DNA from: Acetispira formosa (nom. nud.) | GTDB taxonomy: Bacteria > Desulfobacterota > Desulfarculia > Adiutricales > Adiutricaceae | Reading direction: 5' to 3' | DNA length: 64,000 nucleotides | Assembly (NCBI GenBank): GCA_023525915.1 | Contig: CP026657.1 | Location: forward strand, 3,434,001 to 3,498,000 | Shown: in pieces, positions 34,062-42,743 of the stretch | How the letters are laid out: the number at the start of each line of letters is the position of its first letter | Position numbering within the stretch: the stretch's first letter is position 1 | Notes under the pieces: generated by a model | Database searches by the model: none | Told to the model about the DNA's origin: nothing | What the model saw: the letters and a program-made list of their open reading frames with translations, nothing else | Translations under genes and position numbers: made by a program

Positions 34062-35867
34062 ATGGACAAGAATTTCACCAACCACGACAGCGACAACGAA
34101 AACGCGCAGGATCAATTTGCGGGCGACGCCGACGGCGGCGATTCCCAGAACCAGGGCATGTCTGAACAGAGCATGGAAATGGATCAGCTCTATGAGGAAA
34201 GCTTCCGTTCTTTATCAGAAGGCGAGGTGCTGAACGGCACCGTGGTTCAAATCGGCAAGGAATATGTCATGCTGGACGTGGGGGCCAAATCTGAAGGCCG
34301 CATTTTGCTGCATGAGTTCCAGGACGCTGACGGCAGCGTTAACGTTAAAATCGGCGACCAGGTGGAAGCTCTTTTGGTGCGTTGGGATGATGATGACGGC
34401 GAAATAATCCTTTCCAAGGACAAGGCCGCCAAAATCAAGGTCTGGGAAGAGATCACCCGCATCCACAATGATGATATCACCATTAAGGGTCTGGTAACGG
34501 CCAGGGTCAAGGGCGGCCTTTCCGTGGATATCGGGGTAACCGCATTTCTGCCTGGCTCCCAGGTGGACAGCCGGCCGATTAAGAATCTTGAAAGCCTGGT
34601 CGGTCAGACCTATGATTTCAAGATCCTCAAATATAACAAACGCCGGGGCAACGTGGTGCTCAGCCGCCGCGCCATCCTGGAAGTGGAGCGCGAAGCCCAG
34701 AAGATGGAAACCCTTTCCACTCTGGAAGTCGGCTCGGTGGTTGAGGGCGTGGTCAAGAACCTGACCGATTACGGCGCTTTCATCGACCTTGGCGGCCTTG
34801 ACGGCCTCCTGCACGTCACTGACATGTCCTGGGGCCGCCTGACGCATCCTTCGGAAATGTTCCAGGTCGGCGATAAGGTAACGGTCAAGGTGCTTTCTTT
34901 TGATAAGGAAAAATCCCGCGTTTCCCTGGGCCTCAAGCAGCTTCAGGAAGATCCCTGGCTCACCGCCGCCCAGAAGTATGTGGTGGGTGAAAAGGTCACC
35001 GGCCGGGTGGTTTCGCTGGCCGACTACGGTGCTTTTGTAGAGCTGGACAAGGGTGTGGAAGGCCTCATCCATGTTTCTGAAATGTCCTGGACCCGCAAGG
35101 TTCGCAACCCCGCGTCGATCCTCAAGGTTGGCGATGTGGTTGAGTGCATCATCCTCAAGGTTGATACCGAAGCCAAGCGGATTTCCCTGGGCATGAAGCA
35201 GGTTGAGCCCAATCCGTGGGACACTGTGGCCGAGCGTTATCCCATTGGCACCATCATTGAAGGCAAGATCAAGAACATCACCGATTTCGGCGTGTTCATC
35301 GGCATTGATGAGGGCATTGACGGTTTGGTCCACATTTCGGATATCTCCTGGACCCGCCGCTACAAACACCCCTCGGAGGTCTTCAAGAAGGGCGATTCGG
35401 TCCGGGCTTTGATCCTGGCCATTGATCGCGACCAGGAACGTTTTTCCCTGGGCATCAAGCAGCTTGAGGAAGATCCCTGGAGCGTGGCTGTGGCCAAGTT
35501 CCCGGTGGGCGAAATGGTTACCGGCAAGGTGACCAACATCACTGATTTCGGTCTCTTCGTGGAACTGGCCGATGGTGTTGAGGCTTTGATTCATGTTTCG
35601 GAATCCGGCCTTCCCAAGGGCAAGCCTCTGAGCGAAGCCTATAATCTGGGTGATGATGTGACGGCCAAGGTTATTTCCCTGTCGGCCGCCGACCACAAGA
35701 TCGGCCTCTCCATCAAACGGATGAAGAAGGACGAGGATGATCGTCTCTATAAGGATTATTCCGACAGCTCTCGCGGCACTTCAACCGGTTCCGTGTCTAT
35801 TCTGGGTGAGCAGCTTTCCAAAGCTCTGGCCGCTCAGCAGGACAATTCCGGCGACGACGACGAGTAA
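34062..35867 (+). CDS. rpsA: 30S ribosomal protein S1
   Basis: 601 residues, slightly longer than the E. coli protein (557). An acidic, Gln/Asp-rich N-terminus (1-40) precedes six S1 RNA-binding domains at roughly 50-120, 135-205, 222-290, 307-377, 394-464 and 481-550. Each contains variants of ITDFGVFIGIDEGIDGLVHI and LGIKQLEEDPW. It binds mRNA on the 30S subunit for initiation. The acidic Ser/Asp tail is normal. A perfect 22-bp terminator follows. Confidence 0.96.
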   Translation: MDKNFTNHDSDNENAQDQFAGDADGGDSQNQGMSEQSMEMDQLYEESFRSLSEGEVLNGTVVQIGKEYVMLDVGAKSEGRILLHEFQDADGSVNVKIGDQVEALLVRWDDDDGEIILSKDKAAKIKVWEEITRIHNDDITIKGLVTARVKGGLSVDIGVTAFLPGSQVDSRPIKNLESLVGQTYDFKILKYNKRRGNVVLSRRAILEVEREAQKMETLSTLEVGSVVEGVVKNLTDYGAFIDLGGLDGLLHVTDMSWGRLTHPSEMFQVGDKVTVKVLSFDKEKSRVSLGLKQLQEDPWLTAAQKYVVGEKVTGRVVSLADYGAFVELDKGVEGLIHVSEMSWTRKVRNPASILKVGDVVECIILKVDTEAKRISLGMKQVEPNPWDTVAERYPIGTIIEGKIKNITDFGVFIGIDEGIDGLVHISDISWTRRYKHPSEVFKKGDSVRALILAIDRDQERFSLGIKQLEEDPWSVAVAKFPVGEMVTGKVTNITDFGLFVELADGVEALIHVSESGLPKGKPLSEAYNLGDDVTAKVISLSAADHKIGLSIKRMKKDEDDRLYKDYSDSSRGTSTGSVSILGEQLSKALAAQQDNSGDDDE

Positions 35868-35932
35868 AGTTGTAGACTGCCGGGGCGGCTATGCCGTCAC
35901 CGGCTTCTCAACTGTGGAGTTTTTCGTATAAT

Positions 35933-35980
35933 CAATCTAAAAAGGCCATCGGGAGTTTTCCCGATGGCCTTTTTAGATTG
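35933..35980. terminator. rpsA terminator, perfect 22-bp stem
   Basis: CAATCTAAAAAGGCCATCGG GA, four-base loop, exact complement ending CCTTTTTAGATTG. The U-tract is part of the stem, so it works in either direction. It sits immediately left of a family C element. Confidence 0.9.
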
Positions 35981-35989
35981 ATAGAAGTG

Positions 35990-36832
35990 TAGTGCGGCCC
36001 TTGGCCGCGCGATTAAAGGACTTGGCCTGAAAGGCCAACCAAAGGGCTCCGCCCTCTGGACTCCGGCTGGGGGAGGGCCCACGCGGGCCCTACCCCAGAC
36101 CCCACCCGCGCCAAGGGGCAAGCCCCTTGGAACCCCAAGAGGTCAGGGTCAGTTTTAACATTCTTCTTCCCGCATCGCCGCAACTCACTTCGAGTACGAA
36201 GCTCAGACAAGCGGCAACGCTTCATACTGGATTAGCTTTAAGTGCTGTAAGCCGCTTCACATTGGGCTGTTCCATTTTGCGATAGGCGGCTTCATAGAAT
36301 GATTGCTGCTTCACGTATGTTCGGTTGAATATTCCTTCCCCTCAAGCTTTTTTTCCAGCGCTGTACCCGGTGAGACTTTACCATTATTTCTTTAATGAGC
36401 AATTCCATGAAAAAAAGCAGTAGGCGGCAGAGAGACACACAACCAGCACTGGAATGGGCCTTTAAGGGGAAGCTGATTTAAGCCGAACATACGTGAGCTA
36501 CCACTCAGCCAAAGAAGCTGCCTATAGCAAAATGTAACAGCCCAATGTGAAGCGGCCGACAGCGGTTAAAGCGGAAGCGGTATGAAGCGTCGCCGCTTGT
36601 CTGAGCTTCGTACCCGAAGCGAGTTGCGGCGATGCGGGAAGAAGAAAGTTGAAGCTGACCCTGATTTCTTGGGGTTCCAAGGGGCTTGCCCCTTGGCGCG
36701 GGTGGGGTCTGGGGTAGGGCCCGCGTGGGCCCTCCCCCAGCCGGAGTCCAGAGGGTGGAACCCTTTGGTTGGCCGGTAAGGCCAAGTCCTTTAAATCGCG
36801 CGGCCAAAGGCCGCACTCCATATTCTCTTCAC
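35990..36832 (+). repeat. Family C giant palindromic element, copy 2
   Basis: Complete copy. The left end GTGCGGCCCTTGGCCGCGCG and the right end CGCGCGGCCAAAGGCCGCAC are inverse. The arms carry the same GC-rich blocks as copies 1 and 3. The central part (about 36310-36490) pairs TTCACGTATGTTCGG with CCGAACATACGTGA and CCAGCGCTGT with CCAGCACTGG-type complement. The whole ~840 bp could form one hairpin. The 36833-36968 remainder before sppA shows nothing specific. Confidence 0.87.
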
Positions 36833-36968
36833 AAAGTTTCCGCTATAAACTCACTCAGGTTTGAATATGGGAGCGGTTCGTATTATAATAGTCGCCGGGC
36901 GAACTTTCATGATTTTATGTAAATGGTTTTTCGCTAAATTTTAAGTTTAATATTTCAGGGGGTACCTT

Positions 36969-38003
36969 ATGCGTCCAGAAGACTGGCAGGCCTATCAGGC
37001 CGGAAGATCAGCCGGAGCCTCACCAACAGGCGGCTCGGCCGCTTCGCCGCCGCCTTCCCAGCCATATATGAATGCGCCGCTGCCGCGCCCTCCCCGGCGG
37101 GGTATGGGCTGGCCTATGGCTTTTCTGCTCCTGGGGCTGGCCATGATCGGAGGCTGCTGCTATTCCATCGGCTATATGGTCGATTCCTGGGGGCCATCCA
37201 TAAGAGGCACCGGAGCCACAGAACCCAGCGTCGGCGTTCTGGTGGTCGAAGACGAAATTTTCGGCTCCATCTGGGCCACCGACACCATAACCCGCTTTGC
37301 CGACGATCCCAATATCAAAAGTATTGTGGTGCGCATCAATTCTCCGGGCGGTTCGGTGGCTCCCTGCCAGGAAATTTATAACTCGCTGAAAGATCTTAAT
37401 AAACCTATAGTGGTCTCCATGGGTTCGGTGGCCGCTTCCGGGGGGCTTTACATCGCCGCCGCCGGAGACGTTATCGTGGCCAATCCCGGCACCATCACCG
37501 GCTCCATCGGCGTGATCATGCAGAGCATTGAAGTCACTGGAACTATGGAAAAATTGGGCCTCAAAAGCGAAGTGATCAAAAGCGGCGAGTTCAAGGATAT
37601 GGGCTCCCCGTTCAGGCCGCTTAAAAATAATGAACGTGAACTTCTCCAAAGAATGGTCATGGAAGTTTATGAACAGTTCGTCGCCGACCTGACCGCCGGT
37701 CGGAAAAATATGGATGCCGCCACCGTACGCCGTCTGGCTGACGGACGCATTTACAGCGGCTCCGACGCCCACCGCCTCGGTCTGGTGGATGAACTCGGCG
37801 GCTTTGAATACGCCGTGGCCATTGCCGCCAAACGCGGAGGGCTCCCGGCCGGGGTTCGCCCGACCCTGGTGATAGAGGACGGCCGCCGCCCTTGGTGGGA
37901 AACCGTCATGGAAAGCAAGAGCGCGGTGAATTTGGCTATTCCGCCCGCACTGACGCCGGGTTTTTCACTCAAATATCTTTATCAGCCTGAAATAACCAAT
38001 TAA
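36969..38003 (+). CDS. sppA: Signal peptide peptidase SppA (S49 family, short form)
   Basis: 344 residues. A Gly/Ser/Pro-rich cytoplasmic N-terminus (1-45) is followed by one membrane helix (about 47-72). The S49 protease domain has VRINSPGGSVAPCQEIYN (about 121-138), nucleophile Ser157 in GSVAASGGLY, and general-base Lys209 in KSGEFKDMGS. It degrades leftover signal peptides in the inner membrane. It follows cmk-rpsA as in many Deltaproteobacteria, but here the family C palindrome separates it from rpsA. GGGGG precedes the ATG by about 5 bases. Confidence 0.93.
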   Translation: MRPEDWQAYQAGRSAGASPTGGSAASPPPSQPYMNAPLPRPPRRGMGWPMAFLLLGLAMIGGCCYSIGYMVDSWGPSIRGTGATEPSVGVLVVEDEIFGSIWATDTITRFADDPNIKSIVVRINSPGGSVAPCQEIYNSLKDLNKPIVVSMGSVAASGGLYIAAAGDVIVANPGTITGSIGVIMQSIEVTGTMEKLGLKSEVIKSGEFKDMGSPFRPLKNNERELLQRMVMEVYEQFVADLTAGRKNMDAATVRRLADGRIYSGSDAHRLGLVDELGGFEYAVAIAAKRGGLPAGVRPTLVIEDGRRPWWETVMESKSAVNLAIPPALTPGFSLKYLYQPEITN

Positions 38004-38168
38004 TACCCTGTCCGGCGGCTTTGCGTCCGCCGGACATTTTTTTCCCTGTGCTGACTTGCCGATGATCTCCTTTATGGCTCTATCTCGCTGGTCATGGGTG
38101 CCGCTGAAAGCCTTGAATATTTTTTCAGCTTTCTTTTATAAAAAAACCCTTGTCTCTATGGAATAATA

Positions 38169-39143
38169 ATGGCTTCGTTGATAACTTTTATCGCTTTTAT
38201 AGGCGATTGGATTCTGGGTGATCCCCAGCGCTGGCCTCACCCTGTCCGCTTTGTGGGAAAACTCATCTCGCGCGGGGAGAATATAGCCCGCGCCCAAGCC
38301 AAGGAGCGGCCCGCCCGGCTCCGTCTGGCCGGGGCTGTCCTGGCCCTGTCGGTGGTGCTGATAACTATGATTATGGTGGGCTTTACGCTGTTTGTGGCCG
38401 GGATTGTCGGTTACGTCCTCTGGTTCCTGGTGGCCCTCTATTTCGTTTACAGCGCCCTGTGCCTGAAAGATCTCTATCAGCAGACCTGGCGGGTGGAAAC
38501 AGCTCTCAAGGGCGGTTTTCTGAGCGAAGCCCGCCAGCGCCTATCTTGGGTGGTGGGGCGCGATACGGCCAAATTGGACGAACCTGCCGTCCGCCGCGCC
38601 GTCATTGAGACGCTGGCAGAGAATTTTTCCGATGGGCTGGTGGCTCCCATGCTCTATCTGGCCATTGGCGGGCCGGTGCTGGCCTGGGGCTATAAAGCGA
38701 TTAACACTCTCGATTCCATGATCGGCTATAAAAGTGACCGCTTCATCGACCTTGGCCGCTTCGCCGCCAAACTCGATGACGCGGCCAATTATATTCCAGC
38801 TAGGCTGGCCGCCCTCCTCTTGGTCCTGTCGGCCCGCCTTCAAGGCTTCGACTGGCGACAGGCCAAACGCATCTGGCTGAGGGACGGCCGTCTCCATTCC
38901 AGCCCCAACTCCGGGCATCCCGAAGCGGCCATGGCCGGGGCACTGGGGCTGTGGCTGGGCGGCCCCGGTTATTACTGCGGAGTTTTATGCGACAAACCGA
39001 TTATTAATGACGGCGGCGGCGAAACAACTTCCGACAGCGTACGCTCGGCTGAACGTATTGTGGTGGGGGCGGCTCTCCTGATGCTGACCTTTTGTCTGGT
39101 GGCAATGCTGGCCCTGACCGGCGGATGGGGGTGGTTTTTATGA
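38169..39143 (+). CDS. cbiB: Adenosylcobinamide-phosphate synthase, cobalamin biosynthesis membrane protein CbiB
   Basis: 324 residues, several membrane spans. The N-terminal signature GDWILGDPQRWPHPVRFVGK (about 12-31), the middle SDGLVAPMLYLAIGGPVLAW, DSMIGYK, and the HSSPNSGHPEAAMAGALG block are diagnostic of CbiB/CobD. It joins the aminopropanol-phosphate arm to the corrin ring. It overlaps the next gene, the enzyme that makes aminopropanol phosphate, by four bases, so substrate supply and use are coupled. Confidence 0.95.
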   Translation: MASLITFIAFIGDWILGDPQRWPHPVRFVGKLISRGENIARAQAKERPARLRLAGAVLALSVVLITMIMVGFTLFVAGIVGYVLWFLVALYFVYSALCLKDLYQQTWRVETALKGGFLSEARQRLSWVVGRDTAKLDEPAVRRAVIETLAENFSDGLVAPMLYLAIGGPVLAWGYKAINTLDSMIGYKSDRFIDLGRFAAKLDDAANYIPARLAALLLVLSARLQGFDWRQAKRIWLRDGRLHSSPNSGHPEAAMAGALGLWLGGPGYYCGVLCDKPIINDGGGETTSDSVRSAERIVVGAALLMLTFCLVAMLALTGGWGWFL

Positions 39144-40249
39144 AAAATTCCAAAACCGCGCCGGTTCATGGCGGCCGGGTCTATGAGGCTGCCGCTTCCC
39201 TTGGCCGTCCCTGGGAGGAGATAATTGATTTTTCAGCCAATATCAATCCGTTAGGGCAGCCTAAAGGGTTGAAGGAGGCAGTTTTCAGCGAATTTGAGCG
39301 GACCCTGCATTACCCGGAAATCCGGGCTGAGAGCCTGACTGAAGCTCTGGCGGAACAGGCCGGGTTGCCGGTGGAATGCGTGCTGCCGGGCGCGGGCTCG
39401 TCGCCGCAGCTTTACCTCATCGGCCGGGCACTCCCGGCTTCGCGCCCAGTCATCATCGGTCCCGCTTTCGCTGAATATGAAGCTTCGCTGGTCTCTGCCG
39501 GGCGCGTTCCGACCTACGTCCTGACCAGGGAGGAAGATGACTGGCTGGTAAATAATGATACAGTCTCGCGCCTGTTTGAGGAGCGGCCGGATATGGTTTT
39601 CCTGGCCCATCCCGCCAATCCAACCGGCCGGTTGGTCCCTTTTGAGGTCCTCTCGGAACTGGCCCGGGAATGCGGGCGCCGGGGCGTCTGGCTGATAGTG
39701 GACGAAGCTTTTATTGATTTCACTGAACACGGCCGTTCCCTTATCACAATGGTGCAGAGCCAGCCCCGCTTGATCGTCCTGCGCTCTCTGACCAAGATAT
39801 TCGCCTTGCCCGGCCTCCGGCTGGCCTTTCTGGCCGCCCACCCGGAAGTCCTGGGCCATATGGCCGGTCAGATTGAGCCCTGGTCACTATCCAGCCTGGC
39901 CATCAGCGCCGGTCATTTCTGTCTTAAACAGAAGAGCTTCCGCGAAAATACGGCCGGGGAGGTGGCCCTATTGCGTCAGTATCTGACAAATGGCCTGGAA
40001 AAGCTGAATTTCTGTCGAATCTTCCCTTCCGAATCTAATTATGTGCTGATCAAGCTGAATAGAGGGCTGGATTATCGTGATTATATGGCCGCCCTTTTTC
40101 AGGAGGGTATACTGGTGCGCGACGCTTCCAACTTTAAGGGGCTGGGGCCGGGTTTCCTGCGCCTGGCTGTCCGGCCGACGGCGGAGACTGACCTGTTGAT
40201 CACCAATTCACAGAAATATTTGGAGAATAGAAATGCCGGAACTGCCTGA
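39140..40249 (+). CDS. cobD: L-threonine-O-3-phosphate decarboxylase
   Basis: 369 residues, PLP enzyme of the histidinol-phosphate aminotransferase fold. HGGRVYEAAASLG and DFSANINPLG at the N-terminus are typical of CobD. The PLP lysine lies in LRSLTKIFALPGLRLAF (about 209-225), and DEAFIDF (about 189) binds the cofactor. It makes (R)-1-amino-2-propanol phosphate for the B12 lower loop. The start at 39140 overlaps the cbiB stop. An earlier in-frame start lies inside cbiB. The gene's end overlaps fpg by 17 bases. Confidence 0.93.
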   Translation: MKNSKTAPVHGGRVYEAAASLGRPWEEIIDFSANINPLGQPKGLKEAVFSEFERTLHYPEIRAESLTEALAEQAGLPVECVLPGAGSSPQLYLIGRALPASRPVIIGPAFAEYEASLVSAGRVPTYVLTREEDDWLVNNDTVSRLFEERPDMVFLAHPANPTGRLVPFEVLSELARECGRRGVWLIVDEAFIDFTEHGRSLITMVQSQPRLIVLRSLTKIFALPGLRLAFLAAHPEVLGHMAGQIEPWSLSSLAISAGHFCLKQKSFRENTAGEVALLRQYLTNGLEKLNFCRIFPSESNYVLIKLNRGLDYRDYMAALFQEGILVRDASNFKGLGPGFLRLAVRPTAETDLLITNSQKYLENRNAGTA

Positions 40250-41096
40250 GGTGCAAACCATAGCCTCCGATCTTGACGATGTGGTCGGCGGTAAAACGAT
40301 TGCGGCGGTGGCTGTCAGTTTTGACAAAATAGTGGCCAGCGACCTGAACCGCTTTCATAAACTTCTGACCGGAGCCACCATTGATTCAGTGACGCGTCTT
40401 GGCAAGTGGGTATGCTTTTCCCTTAGCGGCACTGAAGGCCCGGTAACCATGCTGGCCCATTTAAAGATGACCGGTCAGTTTCACCTGGGGGCCTGGCCGG
40501 AAGGAGAAAGCGACTGGCCGCCCCACACTCGGGCCGCTTTCCGTCTCAAGGGTCTCCCGGCCGAAAATGACACTCTTTTCTATAAAGATATCCGTAAATT
40601 CGGACGACTCCGGGCATTTGACCTGATGGAACTGGAAGAATTTCTGGAGCATTTGGGCCTGGGGCCGGACCCCTTTGATATGGAGCCGGACGATTTCTAT
40701 AAGCGCCTGACCTCAAAGAAAGGCCGCCTGAAGAGTGTGCTTCTTAATCAGCAGGTGGTGGCTGGGCTGGGCAACATCTATGTGGATGAATGCCTGTTCG
40801 CCTCCGGCCTTCTGCCGACCACTTCAGCCTGTAAACTGAGCCGCCCGGACACTGACCGCATCCTCACGGAGGCCCGCCGCATTCTGGCGGCCTCCATCAA
40901 GGCGCGCGGCTCCACCACCAGTAACTATGAGGGGCTCAAGGGCGGCGGGTCATTCCAGAAAAGCCACAATGTCTATGGCCGGGCCGGGGAGCCCTGCCCG
41001 GTCTGCGGCTCGCCCATCGAGAAATCAGTGGTCGGCGGGCGCGGCACCCATCATTGCCCCCACTGCCAGCGCGGCAGATTAAAAAGCGGAGAGTGA
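40233..41096 (+). CDS. mutM: Formamidopyrimidine-DNA glycosylase
   Basis: 287 residues. It starts with MPELPEVQTI, where Pro2 and Glu3 are catalytic after Met removal. HLKMTGQFHLG, the helix-two-turn-helix around QQVVAGLGNIYVDECLFASG (about 170-190) and a C-terminal zinc finger (CPVCG...CPHCQRG) complete the family. It excises oxidised purines such as 8-oxoguanine. It overlaps the end of cobD and is 2 bases from the next gene, so it is in the same transcript as B12 genes without an evident functional tie. Confidence 0.96.
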   Translation: MPELPEVQTIASDLDDVVGGKTIAAVAVSFDKIVASDLNRFHKLLTGATIDSVTRLGKWVCFSLSGTEGPVTMLAHLKMTGQFHLGAWPEGESDWPPHTRAAFRLKGLPAENDTLFYKDIRKFGRLRAFDLMELEEFLEHLGLGPDPFDMEPDDFYKRLTSKKGRLKSVLLNQQVVAGLGNIYVDECLFASGLLPTTSACKLSRPDTDRILTEARRILAASIKARGSTTSNYEGLKGGGSFQKSHNVYGRAGEPCPVCGSPIEKSVVGGRGTHHCPHCQRGRLKSGE

Positions 41097-41098
41097 GC

Positions 41099-42262
41099 AT
41101 GAAGACTGTTATCGGGCTGGAAAAATTTATCATGAAGGATGGCATGCCCTACCAGAAGGCCCGCCTGGGCTTGTTGGCCAACCAGGCCTCGGTGGGGCAT
41201 GACTATGTCCATGCCATTGAATTGATTGATGAAGCCCTGCCCGGCGCGGTGGCGGAACTCTTCGGCCCTCAGCACGGCTGGGCAGGTGAAAAGCAGGACA
41301 ATATGGTGGAATCGGCCCACGGCCGTGACCGCCAGGGCCGCCCGGTCTACAGCCTCTATGGCGAGACTCGCCGCCCCACGGCCGAAATGCTGGCCGGGCT
41401 GGACGCTCTGGTTGTCGATCTGGTTGATGTGGGCACCCGCGTCTACACCTTTGCCCATACCATGAGCCACTGTCTGGAGGAGGCGGGCAAGGCCGGTTTG
41501 GAAGTCATCATTCTCGACCGCCCCAACCCCATCGGTGGAGTTGAAACCGAAGGCAACTTATTATCGGACAATTGCCGCTCCTTTGTGGGCCTCCACCCCA
41601 TCCCCATGCGCCACGGCCTGACCTTGGGCGAACTGGCTCTTTTGATCAATCGCCGCCTGGAAAAACCAGCCCCCCTGAAAATAGTGGGTTGTGAGGGCTG
41701 GCGGAGGGAAATGTATTTTACCGACACCAGCCTTCCCTGGGTTTATCCCTCTCCGAACCTGCCGACCCTGGAATGCGCCTGGGTCTATCCCGGTCAAGTC
41801 CTGTGGGAGGGCACGAACATCTCGGAGGCCAGGGGCACCACCCGTCCATTCAACCTGGTGGGGGCTCCCTTCATTGATGCGGAGAAACTTTTTCAGCGCC
41901 TCAAAATGTTGGACCTGCCGGGCTTCAAATTCCGAGAAGCTGATTTTCAGCCGACTTTCCATAAATGGGCCGGTGAAATGTGCCACGGCCTGGAGTTGTT
42001 CCCGGTCGACAAATCATTTAAACCTTACCTGACCAGCCTGGCCATTCTGCAAATAATTCTGGAAGAGTGGCCTGATGATTTCAAGCTGAAAGAGCCGCCC
42101 TATGAATATGAATTCGACCGCCGTCCCATAGACCTGATTCTGGGCCGCACCGACATCTTCGACCGGCTGGCCTCGGGAGAAAGCGCTGAATCAGTGGAAA
42201 AAACATGGCTTCCCGACCTGGAACGATTTAATCAGACCAAGTCCGAAATTCTCCTTTACTAA
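41099..42262 (+). CDS. NamZ-like (DUF1343) exo-beta-N-acetylmuramidase family protein
   Basis: 387 residues. Family features are GLLANQASV (about 22-30), FGPQHGWAGEKQDNM (about 57-71), LVDVGTRVYTFAHTMSHCLEEA (about 108-129), LDRPNPIGG, GLTLGELALLIN and WVYPSPNLPTLE. Characterised NamZ enzymes cut terminal N-acetylmuramic acid from peptidoglycan fragments. No signal peptide is visible at the chosen start, so this copy may act in the cytoplasm on recycled wall material. It begins 2 bases after fpg and ends the operon. A family A element follows. Confidence 0.85.
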   Translation: MKTVIGLEKFIMKDGMPYQKARLGLLANQASVGHDYVHAIELIDEALPGAVAELFGPQHGWAGEKQDNMVESAHGRDRQGRPVYSLYGETRRPTAEMLAGLDALVVDLVDVGTRVYTFAHTMSHCLEEAGKAGLEVIILDRPNPIGGVETEGNLLSDNCRSFVGLHPIPMRHGLTLGELALLINRRLEKPAPLKIVGCEGWRREMYFTDTSLPWVYPSPNLPTLECAWVYPGQVLWEGTNISEARGTTRPFNLVGAPFIDAEKLFQRLKMLDLPGFKFREADFQPTFHKWAGEMCHGLELFPVDKSFKPYLTSLAILQIILEEWPDDFKLKEPPYEYEFDRRPIDLILGRTDIFDRLASGESAESVEKTWLPDLERFNQTKSEILLY

Positions 42263-42277
42263 TTAAAGTATAAATTT

Positions 42278-42425
42278 TTTCCATTCAACTTACGGCTCGT
42301 AGCAACGCAAAAAGCGTGGTTTTTGCTTCGCGTGCGGCGGCTTTCGCGTTAAAACCAGTCGCTGGCGCTCCGTCTCGCCATCCATGGCTCGACCCCCGCT
42401 ATATGCGACGGAGTTGGCTTAGAAT
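42278..42425 (+). repeat. Family A repeat, copy 2 (left of hppA)
   Basis: Carries ACGGCTCGTAGCAACGC, GCAAAAAGCGTGGTTTTTGC, AACCAGTCGCTGGCGCTCCG, CATGGCTCGACCCCCGCTAT and GCGACGGAGTTGGCTTAGAA. It matches 45085-45235 in reverse along its full length. Confidence 0.85.
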
Positions 42426-42463
42426 CGCCAGCTATCAAACACTTAAGAAAGCTGACCAGGCAG

Positions 42464-42548
42464 CCGATGGAAGAAATGTTTTTGCCCTGGGTTCCGTGAC
42501 TAAAGACCCCCGGAACGGAACCCAGGGCAAAAACATTTCTTCCATCGG
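42464..42548. repeat. Long hairpin left of hppA, conserved loop
   Basis: A stem of over 30 bp (CCGATGGAAGAAATG, TTTTTGCCC, TGGGTTCCG) closes a 19-nt loop, TGACTAAAGACCCCCGGAA (42497-42515). It is joined to the family A copy by GACCAGGCAGCC. The same loop, with a different but still perfectly paired stem, lies at 44941-45017 in reverse orientation. Confidence 0.9.
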
Positions 42549-42613
42549 CGGTCAACCGCCGCCGCCCACCTACATCCCTCCCAACTGACGCCCAAAATAA
42601 TTAATTTTTGTGC

Positions 42614-42643
42614 TGGACTCCCTGGCTCTTTAGATGATATAAT
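42614..42643 (+). promoter_or_regulatory. Candidate hppA promoter
   Basis: TGGACT at 42614-42619, an 18-bp spacer, and a perfect TATAAT at 42638-42643. The leader would be about 90 nt, with GGAGGA before the ATG. Confidence 0.55.
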
Positions 42644-42743
42644 ACCGTTTTCACAACAGTATGGCGGCATACCCCGCAATCCGCGCTGGGCACAAAGCGC
42701 CCGAAAACGGAAGTTCCGCAATTTTCTATGGAGGATAGCCAAG

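Noticed and set aside
34215..35696. 493-residue open frame antisense to rpsA
   Set aside because: Shadow of the S1-domain repeats; its own internal repeats mirror those of rpsA.
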